Positions 43,740 to 56,402 are shown, counted from the stretch's first letter. The stretch is 64,000 nt of DNA from Semisulcospira habei (GCA_036245525.1 BTPG01000001.1:216105059-216169058), one strand, 5' to 3'. Notes: generated by a model not told the origin, from the sequence alone. Program-made: numbers and translations.

Positions 43740-44032
43740 CAAACTATTCAATAGAAAAGATTGAGGGTGTGTGTGTGCATATTTTAATGTGCGTTTTGTG
43801 TGTATCTAAGTCACTGAGCCTGCCGGCCCACTTCAATTGCCCCTAGCGGGATACATAAAGTTGTTGTTTTTTTTTTATTTAAGCTTCTTTCAAAATAATA
43901 ACAAGAAAACATAAAGAGTGCATACCGTACAAATACAAGACGTACACGCATACACACACCCAAAACGATAATAAACTATTTCAGCACGATTAAACCAAAG
44001 TGATGTGTTTGTGGGGAGAGAGAGGGAGAGAC

Positions 44033-44071
<39 letters not shown>

Positions 44072-44590
44072 GAACAATGAACAATGAACCTTTATTTTCC
44101 AACGGTAGAAGTTATTGGTAACAGGACCAGTTTTCAAACTTGCCGTTGCTACATCTACTACATAAATGACATAGACATGTAAACATACACATACCACACG
44201 CTGACGCATGCATGCACTCGCTCACGCATGCACGCCCGCACGCACACGCACGCTCACACACACACACACACACACGCACTCCGGTACGCACGCATGCACA
44301 CCATACCTCATGCATGCACGCACGCACGCACACACACACACACACACACATACATACATACACACATGCACACCGCAGTTACGCATGCACGCACGCACGC
44401 ACACTGACACACACACAATCACAAACTTACACACGCACGCACTTAGACACACACGCACACATACACACGCTCTCGGACACGCACTCCAGACATACATACG
44501 CGTATAACGCGTACGCCAAAAAATAGAAAATGAGTAAAAATGCAAAGTAATGCATTACACAGAAAATCATTAAGTACATTAGAATTCATA
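43740..44590. repeat. Microsatellite-rich gene-free DNA
   Basis: (GACA)n at about 44040-44070 and interrupted (CA)n/(GCAC)n at about 44200-44490. Frames on both strands are low complexity. Confidence 0.85.
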
Positions 44591-44614
44591 CAGCAAAGGC
44601 AAATATGTATAGGT

Positions 44615-45110
<496 letters not shown>

Positions 45111-45159
45111 CTGAACACACGCACAACTTATCCCTGTACTGTATTGATTAGATTACCTC

Positions 45160-46443
45160 AGAGATTCTACGTGTTTGAAGAGGCTGACCCTAAATGAGGT
45201 GAGCGTCTTTGCGTTTCTGATTTCTGCAGGAATAGAATTCCAGAATGAACTTCCCGAGAATGACAAACTGGTTTTGAATAAATCAATACGCGGCAGGGGT
45301 ACTTTGAATTGTTGTCCATGTCTAGAAGCTACAGATGTCCGTTCTGCGAAAAAGGAACTCAAGTACAGTGGACATGATTGCTTGTACAGCTTGTACATCA
45401 ATACACCTTTATTGAACTGAAAGTGATGGGATAGAGGGAGCATTTTTAAAGTTTTAAGCTTTTCGTCAGTTGAGAGTTCGGGATCGGGAAATATAAGCTT
45501 AGCAGCTCTCCTATGTAGGGAGTTTAGCCTCTTCAAATGTACATCACTAGAACCATCCCACACTGTTGATGCATAGTCTATGTGCGACTTGACATGAGCA
45601 TTGTAGAAAAGAAGACGCGTATCTGTGTCAGTAATTGTTTTCAATTTTGACAACATATACAGACTTCTGGAGACCCTTTTGCACACATTGTTAATATGCA
45701 GTTGCCATTTAAGCTGATCATCTATGGTGACCCCCAAGAGGCGGTGGTGTGATACTTGCTCAATTGGGCTGCCGTTTATAGACAGACTAAGAGAGAGCGG
45801 GCATAGCTGGTGCCTTTGACGTGTGGTTATAACCATGCATTCTGTTTTAGAAGGATTCAGGGACATGCAGTTGGAATGACACCAGTCGGTGACCTCATGC
45901 AGGCTTTCCTGCAGACGCGTGCTAATTGCAGCTACATTTTTGTGAGGAGTGTGTAGCGTGCAGTCGTCAGCAAACATGTCACAAGAAATATCGCGGCAAC
46001 TAATATGCAGTGGAAGGTCATTGATAAATATGCAAAACAGCAATGGCCCGAGGACAGAGCCCTGAGGCACTCCGCTTTTGACGAGACCATACGAGGAGTA
46101 GGATCCATTTAACAGTACTCTTTGCTTCCTTCCGCTTAAATATGAAGTAAACAATGAGACAGCATCTGCATTGCAGAGATATGCTTGAAGTTTTGACAAA
46201 AGAATGTTATGATTTACAAGGTCAAAAGCTTTCTTAAAATCAATAAAGATCGACCCAGTTTATTTGGGAGTTATTCATGGATGCTAGCCACGTATCAATA
46301 AGTCTTGTCAGTGCCGTGTGGCAAGAATGCTTGGGGCGAAAGCCGGACTGAAATACGTGCAGAAGACTGCGACTCTCCAAATATTGATAAAGGTGTTTGT
46401 GCACGTGTCTTTCAAGAGGTTTGGAAAGGCTGGGTAATATTGA
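45160..46443 (-). pseudogene. LINE with near-complete RT core (Jockey/CR1-like)
   Basis: The minus strand from about 46443 encodes the RT fingers (SKPLERHVHKHLYQYLE, QSGFRPKHSCHTALT), then after a frameshift near 46258 a 348-codon frame to TGA at 45153. That frame has GVPQGSVLGPLLFCIFIND, an intact catalytic MFADDCTLHT and the RLLGVTIDDQLKW block. It ends in the same SLSFSG...FWNSIP tail as the 39.4-kb copy. There is no endonuclease in view. It is the best preserved LINE of this type here, but cannot be autonomous. Confidence 0.9.
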
Positions 46444-47045
46444 AATGAGAGAGACAAAGAGACAGAGAGAGACAGAGAGAGAGAGAGATTGTGAATGTCT
46501 GCATGCGTGTATTGGTAACAGACCGTTGTCAGAATTTCAGCAAAAATGTATGGATATCTCGGAGATAATGAACCGTATCAGGACAAAAAGCTTCCAACTG
46601 CAGTCTACACAAATTACCAGATGAATAAGTTTATTGAATTGAATTAAATGAGTTCAACAACGAAACTATCACTTTTCTTTTTTTTTAAATAGAGTACTTG
46701 CTTTTTTCCTATTAATGGCAGATTTGCTTGTTGTACTCGAAGTTGCGATAAGTGGTAGTAGTTTTCACAGAAAACGTGTGATCTAATGTGTCTCTAATCG
46801 CGTATACCTTTCACAAACTCGATGACAGCTGTTATTTTTACCCCCAAAAAATATTCGCTTTCAGGAATACTAAAGGACAACTGTTTTGCTAAGAAAATTT
46901 ATCTGCTTGCATGCGAAATAATAATCACACAACATTAACTTCGGTATCACGTAAATGCGCAGCCCCACCCGTCCCGCTGCTGAGGAGGAAGTGTGCGCAG
47001 TTTTATTATCGCCTATTCTTTATTTGCACAATGTTTGTTAACACA
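46444..47045. other. Gene-free host DNA
   Basis: A short (GA)n tract near 46445-46490; nothing else recognisable. Confidence 0.4.
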
Positions 47046-47255
47046 TTAACTCATTCAGCCCCGACACACCCCAGCAAGACAAGGATCGAGCATGATAGTT
47101 CAAGCCGGTTGTGCCAGAATAGCCCATAGGCGCCAAGGTATTCTGGCACTACCCTTGAACTATCACGCTGGATCTGTCTGTGGAATTGTAATACAGTCCT
47201 TCAGAGGGCAACTTCAAAATTTGGGGGTTGCGGTCCGTGGTGCAGAATGTGTTAA
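47046..47255. mobile_element. TTAA palindromic MITE, diverged
   Basis: TTAACTCATTCAGCCCCGAC to ...GCAGAATGTGTTAA. The left arm has lost its GCTTGGCGCC centre (GAATAGCCCATAGGCGCC), while the right arm is present. Confidence 0.8.
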
Positions 47256-47488
47256 AGTTCCAAAGTGATTTCTTGCGTATGATAGTTCAATGACTGAATA
47301 ACATTTTTTTTTTAATAAATATGCACAACATTCTATATATAATTATACCAACAAACCTGCGTCCGTGCGAACACTTCCTTCTCAGCAGGTGGAAAGGCAG
47401 GGCGCCGATCTTCTGTGCATGATGGACCATAAAGTTACAGTGCAATGTTTTATGGTGATGACTAGAACTTGTCCGCCTCTTCGTTCAG

Positions 47489-47561
47489 CTGCTGGACATC
47501 GCACTGGACTGGGACCATGAGGAGTGGCAGATCAAACGGCGTCGGAGTAGGTCGAGTACAG
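47489..47561 (+). other. Isolated exon-like stretch, weak
   Basis: A pyrimidine-rich acceptor (CTCTTCGTTCAG) precedes 24 codons with protein-like composition (LLDIALDWDHEEWQ, then an Arg/Ser-rich end) and a donor ACAG|GTAACA. I recognise no family and find no compatible partner exon in the window. A second phase is also open, so it may be chance. Confidence 0.2.
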
Positions 47562-47696
47562 GTAACAAACATTCTGTACCAGTGCACATGCACCCATTGC
47601 AAGCAGTGGCCGAAAAAGATCTCTGATGGGTAAACTTCTTATTTGAAAACAGGAAAAGTGAAGCATGAAAATGTAAAAATAAAAAAAAATATATGG

Positions 47697-47950
47697 ATTG
47701 AACCATAACCCACAAAGTCCCTTCCATATGAGTGCTGTCCTCGCTATCGGGTCTGTACCTGTTTACTTTGACCTGATTTTGATGCTGAAATATCTCCTAT
47801 TGAAAAAAAAAAAAAAAAAAAAACTCGCAGATTCGCCATTGCGCCAGTGAGCCCTATAAGGGGTACAGCGCATACGAGTCATTGGTTTGAAAAACGTCAA
47901 TTGTCATGACGTCATTTTACTTTTTACGTAATTTTATATTTTGCGTGCAA
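47697..47950. repeat. Third, partial copy of the 16.7/51.4-kb segment
   Basis: It starts GAACCATAACCCACAAAGTC and follows the other copies through GTCATTTTACTTTTTACG, then diverges. Confidence 0.8.
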
Positions 47951-48127
47951 TGTGTTCAGCTTATGAAAGGGGATGATCAGTGTGGGAACCACTGTCTATA
48001 GATTGTAACAAAATCCAAAATCATAGACCAGCGCAGGTTTATCAAACAAAAGACTGACTCAGGGCTAGACTCACCAAGAGAAATCGTCTGATAGACTGCG
48101 GCCTCCGTCCTTGTAGGCCAGCCGGGT

Positions 48128-48341
48128 TTAACCCATTCTGGCCGCGACACTCCACAGCAAGATATGGCTCGACCGTGATAGTTCAAGGGTGGTGACAGAA
48201 TAGCTTGGCGCCTATAGGCGCCAAGCTATTCTGCCACCACCCTTTAACTATCATGGTCGATCTGTCTCCAGAATTGTACGGCAGTCCTCAGAGGATGACT
48301 CCAACATGTGGGTGTTTCGTACCTCGGACACAATGAGTTAA
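48128..48341. mobile_element. TTAA palindromic MITE
   Basis: TTAACCCATTCTGGCCGCGA left and ...GGACACAATGAGTTAA right. The palindrome, about 48167-48265, has a TATA centre and one arm mismatch. Confidence 0.87.
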
Positions 48342-48431
48342 CCCGCTCAACGCTAGCCGCCGCAGGCAGTGTTTGTGTCAATTGCAACACCAACAGGCCC
48401 TAGTTCAGGAACGTCGTCAACGTGGTTTCCG

Positions 48432-48478
48432 CAAGAGGCATAGATCCTCATGAGCCCCCGCTGCAACTGCCTCTTGTA
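48432..48478. repeat. GCAAGAGGCATAGAT hairpin with shortened right arm
   Basis: GCAAGAGGCATAGATCCTCA on the left, only TGCCTCTTG on the right; followed by GCACTAAACGGGTTAA. Confidence 0.75.
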
Positions 48479-48649
48479 GCTGGGTTGTGTCAAAATGTTC
48501 TCAGCACTAAACGGGTTAACCTTCGTTACGTGTCGCACTTTACTACGTTACCTCCTTCGCTGCAAGAGACCTCGAATTTCCCGTCTGCAACGACTGCACA
48601 GTGACCGACATTCGCGTGAACAACACAGACGTAAATGAGACAAACTCTT

Positions 48650-48859
48650 GTAACTCATTGTACCCCAACACCAAACTCCCCCAATGTTGCCGTTGTTCTC
48701 TGAAGACTGCGTTGCAGTGCAGGACACAGATCGACCATGATAGTTCAAGGGTGATGCCAGAATAGCTTGGCGCCCGGGCGCCAAGCTATTCTGGCATCAC
48801 CCTTGAACTATCATGGTCGATCCTTTATCTTGCTGTGGTGTGTCTGGGGTAGAATGAAA
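48650..48859. mobile_element. MITE with a perfect loopless 94-bp palindrome
   Basis: 48729-48822 reads the same on both strands with no mismatch and no spacer, centred on CCCGGG between 48775 and 48776. Outer parts match the family (CTCATTGTACCCCAACACC left, TCTGGGGTAGAATGA right), but both TTAA sites are mutated. Confidence 0.92.
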
Positions 48860-49578
48860 AGTGAAAAGTACCCAACGGAGAAAGAAACACGCTTAGAAAA
48901 GACGGGTGCAACACAATTTATTAATATTTCGGGTAAATAGCCTTTGTCAAAATAGACAAACAAACAGAGAGATTAGCCGGTACTTATCTTCATTCGCAGA
49001 AGGGGTGTGGCAGTCAACTTTCTGGTCTGGATTGGGGTTTTTAAGGAACATAGAACTAACGAATAAATTCTCATGAGCCCCCGCGACTGGTTTGAGTGTG
49101 GCTAACTCTATGCAATACGATATATACCATTGTGCGCATAGATTTTGTTTGTGTTCGTTTTCTGAAATGCTGTATTCGAAATGTAATAAATCAAGCATTT
49201 GGATGCACACCTGTGTCTTGATGAATCATTGTCTGTGTGTGCGTTTGTGTGTGTGTGTGTGCGTGCCTCATGAGTGCGTGCGTGCGTGGATGCGTGTGGG
49301 CATGCGTGCGTGTTGGCATTGTGCGTCAAGTTGAAAATAACTAATCTGCATACGTGTGAAAGCTTTATTGATCTTATAATTACAACCGGTGTACGTCAGC
49401 GCCGCCCATGATCTGAAACAAGAAGCATTATTTGTACTGACGCTACTCTCGATAATTTAACATCTTGGCTGCCACTGGATGCGGATTTCGAGCCTGAAAC
49501 CACGGCCCACTGATTAACATTCGCGTTAAGGACACAAATCAAATGGGACCAGGCGCGGGCACAAAGAACACAGGTCTA
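48860..49578. other. Gene-free host DNA with related repeats
   Basis: 49190-49440 resembles 32070-32300 (TTTGGATG..., GT-rich middle, GTGTACGTCAGCGCC), another dispersed segment. A half hairpin lies near 49064-49090. No gene. Confidence 0.5.
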
Positions 49579-49644
49579 ACAAGAGACATAGATGTTCATG
49601 AGCCCTCGCGACAGCGGGGGCTCATGAGGATTAATGTCTCTTGC
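49579..49644. repeat. GCAAGAGGCATAGAT-family hairpin, diverged
   Basis: ACAAGAGACATAGATGTTCA pairs with ATGAGGATTAATGTCTCTTG with a few mismatches. Confidence 0.78.
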
Positions 49645-49679
49645 AGATGGGTAGCGTTTGCTTCAGTTAAGGGATCCAC

Positions 49680-49866
49680 TCATTCTACCCCAACCCCGAA
49701 ATCCCCCAAATGTTGCCCGTTGTCCTCTGAAGGCTGCATTGCAGTGCAGGACACAGATCGACCATGATAGTTCAAGGGTGATGCCAGAATAGCTTGGCGC
49801 CCACAGGCGCCAAGCTATTCTGGCATCACCCTTGAACTATCATGGTCGATCCTTGTATTGTTAATG

Positions 49867-49924
<58 letters not shown>

Positions 49925-50340
49925 GCGCATTAAATAGGCGCTTTATCCCAATTGAAAATCGGCTCAAAGCGCCGCCGCGAACTGAACCCAACAAGCACGC
50001 TCACGTGAATCACGCGCATTCACTCACACACTGTACATAAACACAGAACATTCACGTGGTGCTAAGGGAAAGCTCAAGAGAGCTACTGAAGTTTTGGAAA
50101 TTCAAATCGTTTTATATTTGAAATTTAAATTACGTGGGCTGAAATTGATACCGAAGTCGTGGAGGAGGAAGAGCCGGAGTACCCGGAGAAAGAACCCCCG
50201 ACGGTCCGCCCGAATTAACGGTGACACTACTAGAGGAGAAAGTCCGACGCCAAAACCGGGTATCGAACCTCGCACCTCTTGCATTTTACCGCTGCCCCAC
50301 GGACCGCCCCGTGTGGTGTGTCTGGGTTAGAATGAGTTAA
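49680..50340. mobile_element. Palindromic MITE split by a SINE
   Basis: Left part CTCATTCTACCCCAACCCCG with palindrome 49756-49851 (CACA centre). The right terminus TGTGTCTGGGTTAGAATGAG plus TTAA lies 460 bp further on, at about 50315-50340, because a SINE (49864-50309) entered the element. Confidence 0.85.
49864..50309 (-). mobile_element. Second tRNA-derived SINE family, (TTA)n tail
   Basis: On the minus strand the A-box-like TGGGGCAGCGG (50299-50289) and B box GGTTCGATACC (50269-50259) head a body of about 390 bp that ends in a (TTA)n tail, read as (AAT)n on the plus strand at 49864-49922. It is unrelated in sequence to the 9.6-kb SINE. Confidence 0.75.
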
Positions 50341-50968
50341 GAGTCACCCATACCACTGATGATCTGCTTGATTTTAAATCAGCCTAACTATCATATTTTA
50401 AGTTTGTCTTTTTCCGACAAGTCACTAGTCTCGTCGAAAAACAACCCCAAACAAAAACTTCAAATTTGTTTCAACGACGAAGGTCGCAGCCGTCAAAAGA
50501 ACGTGGATACAAAGCGACATCAACACGACGTATAGGTTTCATGAACCCCTCAGTGCAGTTGCGGAAGCTCAGTGGGCGAGTTATGGCCGAAGACACGTCA
50601 GGTTAACTCCCTTGTGCATGCATCCACCGGTACTACTACTTTCTGCAACAACAACAACAAAGTATGCATGTTTCCGTTTGCACGGCAGGCCGTGTATTAT
50701 CACGCCGACTCTCAACGTTTTTTTAGCTGAGGAGGGGTGGGGGGGGGAAGGGCTTGGAGGAGGGAGAGGGGTAGGGAGACGGGGGGGGGGGGGGGGGGGG
50801 GGGGTATGGAGGGGGAACAAACTGCCGACTTTAGCAGTCGTCGCAAGGGACATCACTGATGCCAAACTAACAGACGTAAGCAGGCAGCATCGCTCGCAGC
50901 GAGTTATTTACCTTTGTCTCTCAAACTCTTTGCGGCCGTCAGTGCTGCTAAACATGTAACAAGATGGG
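50341..50968. other. Gene-free host DNA with G-run
   Basis: A long G tract (about 50778-50805) and a degraded hairpin remnant near 50528-50575. No gene. Confidence 0.5.
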
Positions 50969-50972
50969 ATGA

Positions 50973-51437
50973 GGTCACGGACTACAGTGCCGTTTCCGTA
51001 CTGTCCAGTCTCTTAGCCTTAGTCAGTCCCAGTCATCCCCTAATTTTTCAATTCCCTAAAAAACACTACCGCCCACCAGCTGCACATTTGCCATGCACAA
51101 AATAACAAAAAAAAAATACAGCACATCACCCGTCTCATTTCTTGGCTATGAAACTGGTTCCTTACCAAGGGCCACACCCAAGCACAGCTGAAATCAGCGT
51201 GCCCCTCAAATCACTACGTCAATGGAAACTCAACATAGGCCCAAAATTGTCCACTGGATAAGCTCAGGATGGTATGAATCAAAGCACCAAACATGTCTCC
51301 TCTCAGCTAACCAGAAATTTCCAGCAAATTCCAACATTCAGCCCTACTACAAATTTTCAAACAAGACAAAAATTATTTTTAAAAACACCGGTCCTCTTAC
51401 TGCCTGAACTGGCCAAATTTGACTGTATAATGTGACC
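50973..51437. mobile_element. 465-bp GGTCAC-ended MITE with ATGA duplication
   Basis: GGTCAC...GTGACC is flanked by ATGA at 50969-50972 and 51438-51441. The homologous segment near 16645-16660 reads AACAAGATGAGATGAACCAT with a single ATGA and no insert. It is a close copy of 28341-28797. Confidence 0.92.
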
Positions 51438-51964
51438 ATGAACCATAACCCACAAAGCCCCTTCTATACGAAAGCTGTCATCGCTATCAATTGTCTCTAC
51501 CTTTTGTCTTTGACCTGATTCTGATCAGTGTTGAATTGTCTCCTACTGAAAAAGTCTCGCAGATCTTCCAATGCATCAGTGACTAAGGGGCGCAGGACAT
51601 AAGCGTAATTGATTTGTCAAACGTCATTTGTCATGACGTAAGTTTTAGTTTTTACGTAATTTTATATTTGACGTGATATGAGTTTCACTTTCGCTTCATA
51701 GGCTTGAGAAAATGGTGACAAAACAGAACTCCATGGTACAATTTCACTCTTGCTATAATTTGTGTGAAAGCAGGTTGACCTTACCTAGCTACATGATATA
51801 CTAAGTACACGGGTCACTTGCATGCTCTTCTGAAAGCGCGTTGATGTGTGTGTGCGTGTTAGTGCGTGCGTGCACGCGCGTTCCAAACATCTACAAGAGG
51901 CATAGACCCTCATGCGCCTGGAGGGCGCATGAGGATCTATTCCTCCTGGAGATGCACGCATGTT

Positions 51965-51967
<3 letters not shown>

Positions 51968-52044
<77 letters not shown>

Positions 52045-52274
52045 GAAATTAAATGAAACTTTATTTTTCAAGGATAAATGATTAGGTACCTTCAATGACC
52101 TTTTTTTAATCATGTCCTTGCTAAGCTATAGCATGCACATAAACACACATACACATAATTTTATATATAAAAGTATACATAATAGTGAAAAGTACAGGCA
52201 ACAATAATTCCATTTCAAATAATCAATGCTCACATTACACCCCACACAAACACACACACACACACGCACGCACG

Positions 52275-52330
<56 letters not shown>
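51968..52330. repeat. (AG)n and (CA)n microsatellites
   Basis: (AG)n at about 51968-52041 and (CA)n with GCAC interruptions at about 52245-52330. Frames across them are artefacts. Confidence 0.95.
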
Positions 52331-52334
<4 letters not shown>

Positions 52335-52563
52335 CGCGCACACACACACACGCGCGCGCGCACGCACTACGCACGCACACAGAGAGACAGAGAGAGACAG
52401 AGAGCCGCGCGCGAGAGAGAGAATGGCGTCATATTTAGAGTATTATGTCAGTGTCTGCGTGGTGAAGAAGTTGCCTCTTTTACGTCACCGTCACTGTCCG
52501 ACATTCTCTAGCAGTAAAGGTTATTTGGTGTTTTAATTCTTTTATAGAAAAGAATTAATTTTT

Positions 52564-53237
52564 TTTTTTTTTTTTTTTTTGCTACTTCCAAGTTTTCCTC
52601 TGTCGACCTCAGAGATTTCCATCCCACGCCGCTCACCCCAATCAACCGCAGTGTGCTCACCCAGGCCTACCAGCTGCCACAGCCAGACTCCCGGCCCCGC
52701 TGCTGTATATATGTCAGGTTAGGGGACTCCCTCCGGAGCAAACTCCGCACTACTGCCGAGTCACTTCGGTGGTCTTCCTACTTAACATTTTTCTTGCTAG
52801 TCACGGAGTCGACGAGTGAGAGCTCCCCCCAGAGGTGGCGAGTCAACCACTACGTCCTTCCACGCACAGCAGCAGGGTCTGGCCGAAGACAACCGCGCAC
52901 CTGAGGTCACCATGAGACGGAGACTTGAGGGGTCAGAGGCACCTGGAATAGCGTTTTTCCTTTTTGCATGATGATGAGGATGATATGATGATGCCATGGT
53001 GGTCCATGTGGTTTTAGGGACTGCGTGACAGGGCCGCATTCCACGCTTCCTGTCATAAATATCCTGGCATTAACCAGGCCCGGGACTTGCGGACACCTGC
53101 GGTGCCAGCCGTGTAATCATCCACACCTTGCGATGCGTCATAACCCGGGTAACACCCCCAAAGTCGCACCCGTGAAGTGGGTGAGTCTCGGCTGAGTGGC
53201 ATCAGCCTTCCCATTGGGTCCGTAGCACACCCGCTCT
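52564..53237 (-). mobile_element. Retroposed 674-bp insert with poly(A) tail and 15-bp TSD
   Basis: AAAGAATTAATTTTT flanks it at 52549-52563 and 53238-53252. It begins with a T run on the plus strand, that is, a poly(A) tail on the minus strand. Copy 1 of the segment (near 17355) is uninterrupted. No long frame, no pol III boxes recognised; it could be a truncated LINE end, a SINE of unknown type or a processed transcript. Confidence 0.85.
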
Positions 53238-53520
53238 AAAGAATTAATTTTTACTAAACAAGTTGAAAGGATACGAAGCTGGCTAACGAACTCATCCAAT
53301 GTCTTTCTAGAAACTAGCTATATGCAAAAGTTTAAGTAAATATGACATAAATTACGGACTCTGATCTGGGTCAACCGACTTCCTATAAACGGTTGTTTAT
53401 GTCTTCAATGAGACATTCAATTACAATATGCTTGGAGGCTCTCTTAGCCACCCACTTAAGAAAGTATTTCGCCAAGTTTCATGCTTGTGTGTACAAAAAT
53501 ATCGGTTCTTTACATCAGGG

Positions 53521-53693
53521 GCGAATCCAGGGGTTTCCTGACGGGGGGCCCAAATTCGCCGCCGACGAACACACCCCCCCCCACCCAATCCCTCGTCGCC
53601 GACAGCCCCCCACCCCCACCCTCCGTCGCAGAACCCCCCCCCCCTCCCCCTCCCTTACGGTACGTCAGATTTACAGACCTGGACACACACACA

Positions 53694-53759
<66 letters not shown>

Positions 53760-53850
53760 CGCGCACGCACACGCACACACAGCACAACACGATGGATGTC
53801 ATTCAAACACTTTACTTTATAAAATAAGTCATTAAACTATCCTGAAGCTA

Positions 53851-53919
<69 letters not shown>

Positions 53920-54073
53920 TAGTTTTACAACCATAGAAGGTTTTTTTAATGCAAAAAGAGAGTAAATAAAAGAACTCCACTCCAACACTAAAACACCTAT
54001 CAGTCTTGACGAAATTGTAAAGAAACAATGGCCGGGGTCTACTGAATGGCACACAGCCTTTTTTTTTCTTTTT

Positions 54074-54113
<40 letters not shown>

Positions 54114-54250
54114 GGGGGGGGGGGATGTTTTATTTCTTGGGATAAAGCGATCGTCGCTACCTATGAGCCTATTCATTGCAGTAATACAGTTACAATGTGA
54201 TTGTCCAAGCCAGAGAAGATTCATGTTAGCATCAAAAGACTAAACTAACT
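53521..54250. other. Gene-free simple-sequence DNA
   Basis: C-rich run (53570-53655), (CA)n at about 53682-53755 and 53855-53916, and a T run followed by G run (54057-54124). No gene. Confidence 0.85.
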
Positions 54251-54510
54251 TGAACCGCAACTGACATAAAGATCTAAGACTGGTGTGAAAGGCATCCGTT
54301 ACTTTAGTCTCGCCGTGAACCGGAACTGACGTAGAGACGTAAGACTGGTGTGAAAGGCATCCGTTACTTTAGTCTCGCCGTGAACCGGAACTGACGTAGA
54401 GACGTAAGACTGGTGTGAAAGGCATCCGTTACTTTAGTCTCGCCGTGAACCGGAACTGACGTAGAGACGTAAGACTGGTGTGAAAGGCATCCCTTACTTT
54501 AGTCTCGCCG
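54251..54510. repeat. 65-bp tandem repeat, four copies
   Basis: Units start TGAACCGGAACTGACGTAGA (first copy diverged) at 54251, 54316, 54381 and 54446. Confidence 0.95.
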
Positions 54511-54611
54511 CGGACACAGACGGCCGGTGAAGTTCAATGATCCGTAACCAGACTCCGCTGTATCAGCAGTCGGGGACAATTATCCGATTAACAGGTGACA
54601 CCAGATGGTCT

Positions 54612-55030
54612 AGCTATCTATCTATCTATATCCCGTAGTCTTGTCGACCGTTGGGGCACCACTGATGACTTGGCAACCAACTCCCTCCATTCCTCTCTGT
54701 TCTCTGCCATTCTTAGCGTATCGCCCAGCCTCAGTCCTGTCCACTCTGAGATATTGTCCTCCCATCTTTTCGTCTGTCTTCCACTTCTTCGTCCTCCTTG
54801 CACAGTGCCTTGCAGGATTGTTTTGGCAAGCCCTGCAGAACGCGTGACATACCCATACCACTTTAGTTTGCGTTTTTTTCACAATGGCTAATAGGTCTTC
54901 ATAGGGCCCGATGGCTTTCCTGATTCTGCTTCCCACTTCCTCGTTCGTGATGTGATCTCTGTATGAAATGCCAAGCAGCCTTCGAAAACATCTCATTTCA
55001 GTGGCTTGTATCCTCCTTTCAAGGTCTGAT
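54612..55030 (-). pseudogene. LINE 3' end with (TAGA)n tail
   Basis: The minus strand reads MRCFRRLLGISYRDHITNEE and the downstream basic tail with frameshifts, ending in a (TAGA)n tail at about 54612-54632. It is nearly the same as the 3' end of the copy at 62103-63998, in the opposite orientation. 5' truncated at about 55030. Confidence 0.88.
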
Positions 55031-55130
55031 GTGATGGTCCCTCAAATAGAAGGGACTTAACAACAGAGTTGTTTTTTTTAAAGGTCGACTTTCGTACCAT
55101 ACTTTGTAATGGTAACATTGGAAACTTAAT

Positions 55131-55197
55131 CCTTTGTTTGTTTGTTTGTTTGTTTGTTTGTTTGTTTGTTTGTTTGTTTGTTTGTTTGTTTGTTTGT
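55131..55197. repeat. (TTTG)n microsatellite
   Basis: About 16 TTTG units. Confidence 0.97.
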
Positions 55198-55506
55198 GCT
55201 TTTGTGTTTTTGTGCTTTAGTGTTTTTGGGAGGGGTGGAGGCGTTACAGAGGCGGCGGCTGCACGAACAAGAGAGTAACCTACCTTTAGTTATGAGTGTC
55301 AGTTGACATGCGTGTGGCCAGTGTTAGACGCCTCCCAAAGCCCACACAATGTGTCCACTGCCCACGCTTCAGACAAACAAAAAGTTCATGAACGTTTACT
55401 GTTGTTTAATACTAAAAGCAGTGACCAAAGTCCATCGGGGCAAATCGGCCTACGTCATGGAAACGCTATTGTCGCATATACACGGTATGCGGCGGAATGT
55501 GACTCA

Positions 55507-55682
55507 TTAAGCCCTGAGGACGAAACTTTCACATTGTGGAGACAACATCTGGTGGTCTACGTCACGGTTCTGAAGACAGATCGACCATGATTTCAAGGGC
55601 GGTGTCAGAATAGCTTGGCGCCTATAGGCCTATCATGGTCGATCCACATCACGTCGTGGGGTGTCAGGGTTTAATGGGTTAA
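55507..55682. mobile_element. TTAA palindromic MITE with deleted right arm
   Basis: TTAA at 55507 and 55679; ATCGACCATGATTTCAAGGG ... GCTTGGCGCCTATAGG, then directly CCTATCATGGTCGATCC, so most of the right arm is lost. Confidence 0.78.
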
Positions 55683-55769
55683 GGGTCGGTTTATTACGTG
55701 CATACGTATACCATGATAACAGCACATACCATGATAACAGCACATACCAGCCGATGTTGACGGTAATTT

Positions 55770-55832
55770 TACACGCACGCACACACACATACACACAGAC
55801 ACACACACACACACACACAAACACATACACAC

Positions 55833-55883
<51 letters not shown>

Positions 55884-56037
55884 GCATACACACACAGACG
55901 CATAAACACAGACACACATACAAACAGGCGCGCACACACACACAGACGCATAGACACAGACACACACACACAAACAGGCGCGCGCACACACACACACACA
56001 CACTCGCACGCACACATACACACACACCTACACACAC

Positions 56038-56076
<39 letters not shown>

Positions 56077-56087
56077 CGCTCTCTCTC

Positions 56088-56177
<90 letters not shown>

Positions 56178-56192
56178 ACACACACACACACC
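55770..56192. repeat. (CA)n-(CT)n-(CA)n compound microsatellite
   Basis: CA tracts with ACGCATA interruptions to about 56070, (CT)n to 56142, then (CA)n to 56192. Frames on both strands are artefacts. Confidence 0.95.
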
Positions 56193-56296
56193 GAGTCAAT
56201 AGAAGTCACACTGACTGACACGCTACAAATAATGTAGCAATAAACACGCCTTCTTCAAGGAATAATTATTTTCACACTTACAGGAAAATGAGAAGA

Positions 56297-56346
56297 TTTT
56301 ATGATACATTTTATGATACATTTTATGATACATTTTATGATACATT
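56297..56346. repeat. 13-bp tandem repeat, four copies
   Basis: TTTTATGATACAT repeated; followed at 56361-56408 by 20-bp repeats GGCGCGACTTACAGCCTAGT. Confidence 0.92.
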
Positions 56347-56402
56347 CATTTTAATCTAGAGGCGCGACTTACAGCCTAGTGGCGCGACTTACAGCCTAGA
56401 GG

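Larger units (their letters stand above)
51438..53520. repeat. Duplicated segment, copy 2
   Basis: Homologous to 16655-18170. Relative to copy 1 it has gained (AG)n plus a (CA)n-bearing block (about 51968-52400) and a retroposed insert (52564-53237), and it lacks the GTGACCC element. It includes a diverged GCAAGAGGCAT-family hairpin (51893-51955). Confidence 0.87.

Noticed and set aside
48563..48625. Exon-like stretch ending at a GTAAAT donor
   Set aside because: Weak donor, phase incompatible with the 47489-47561 candidate, and no other supporting exon.
50581..50650. Possible downstream exon for the cysteine-rich peptide gene
   Set aside because: A good acceptor exists on the minus strand, but it would add only two codons after a 5.8-kb intron, and the in-frame stop in exon 2 is simpler.
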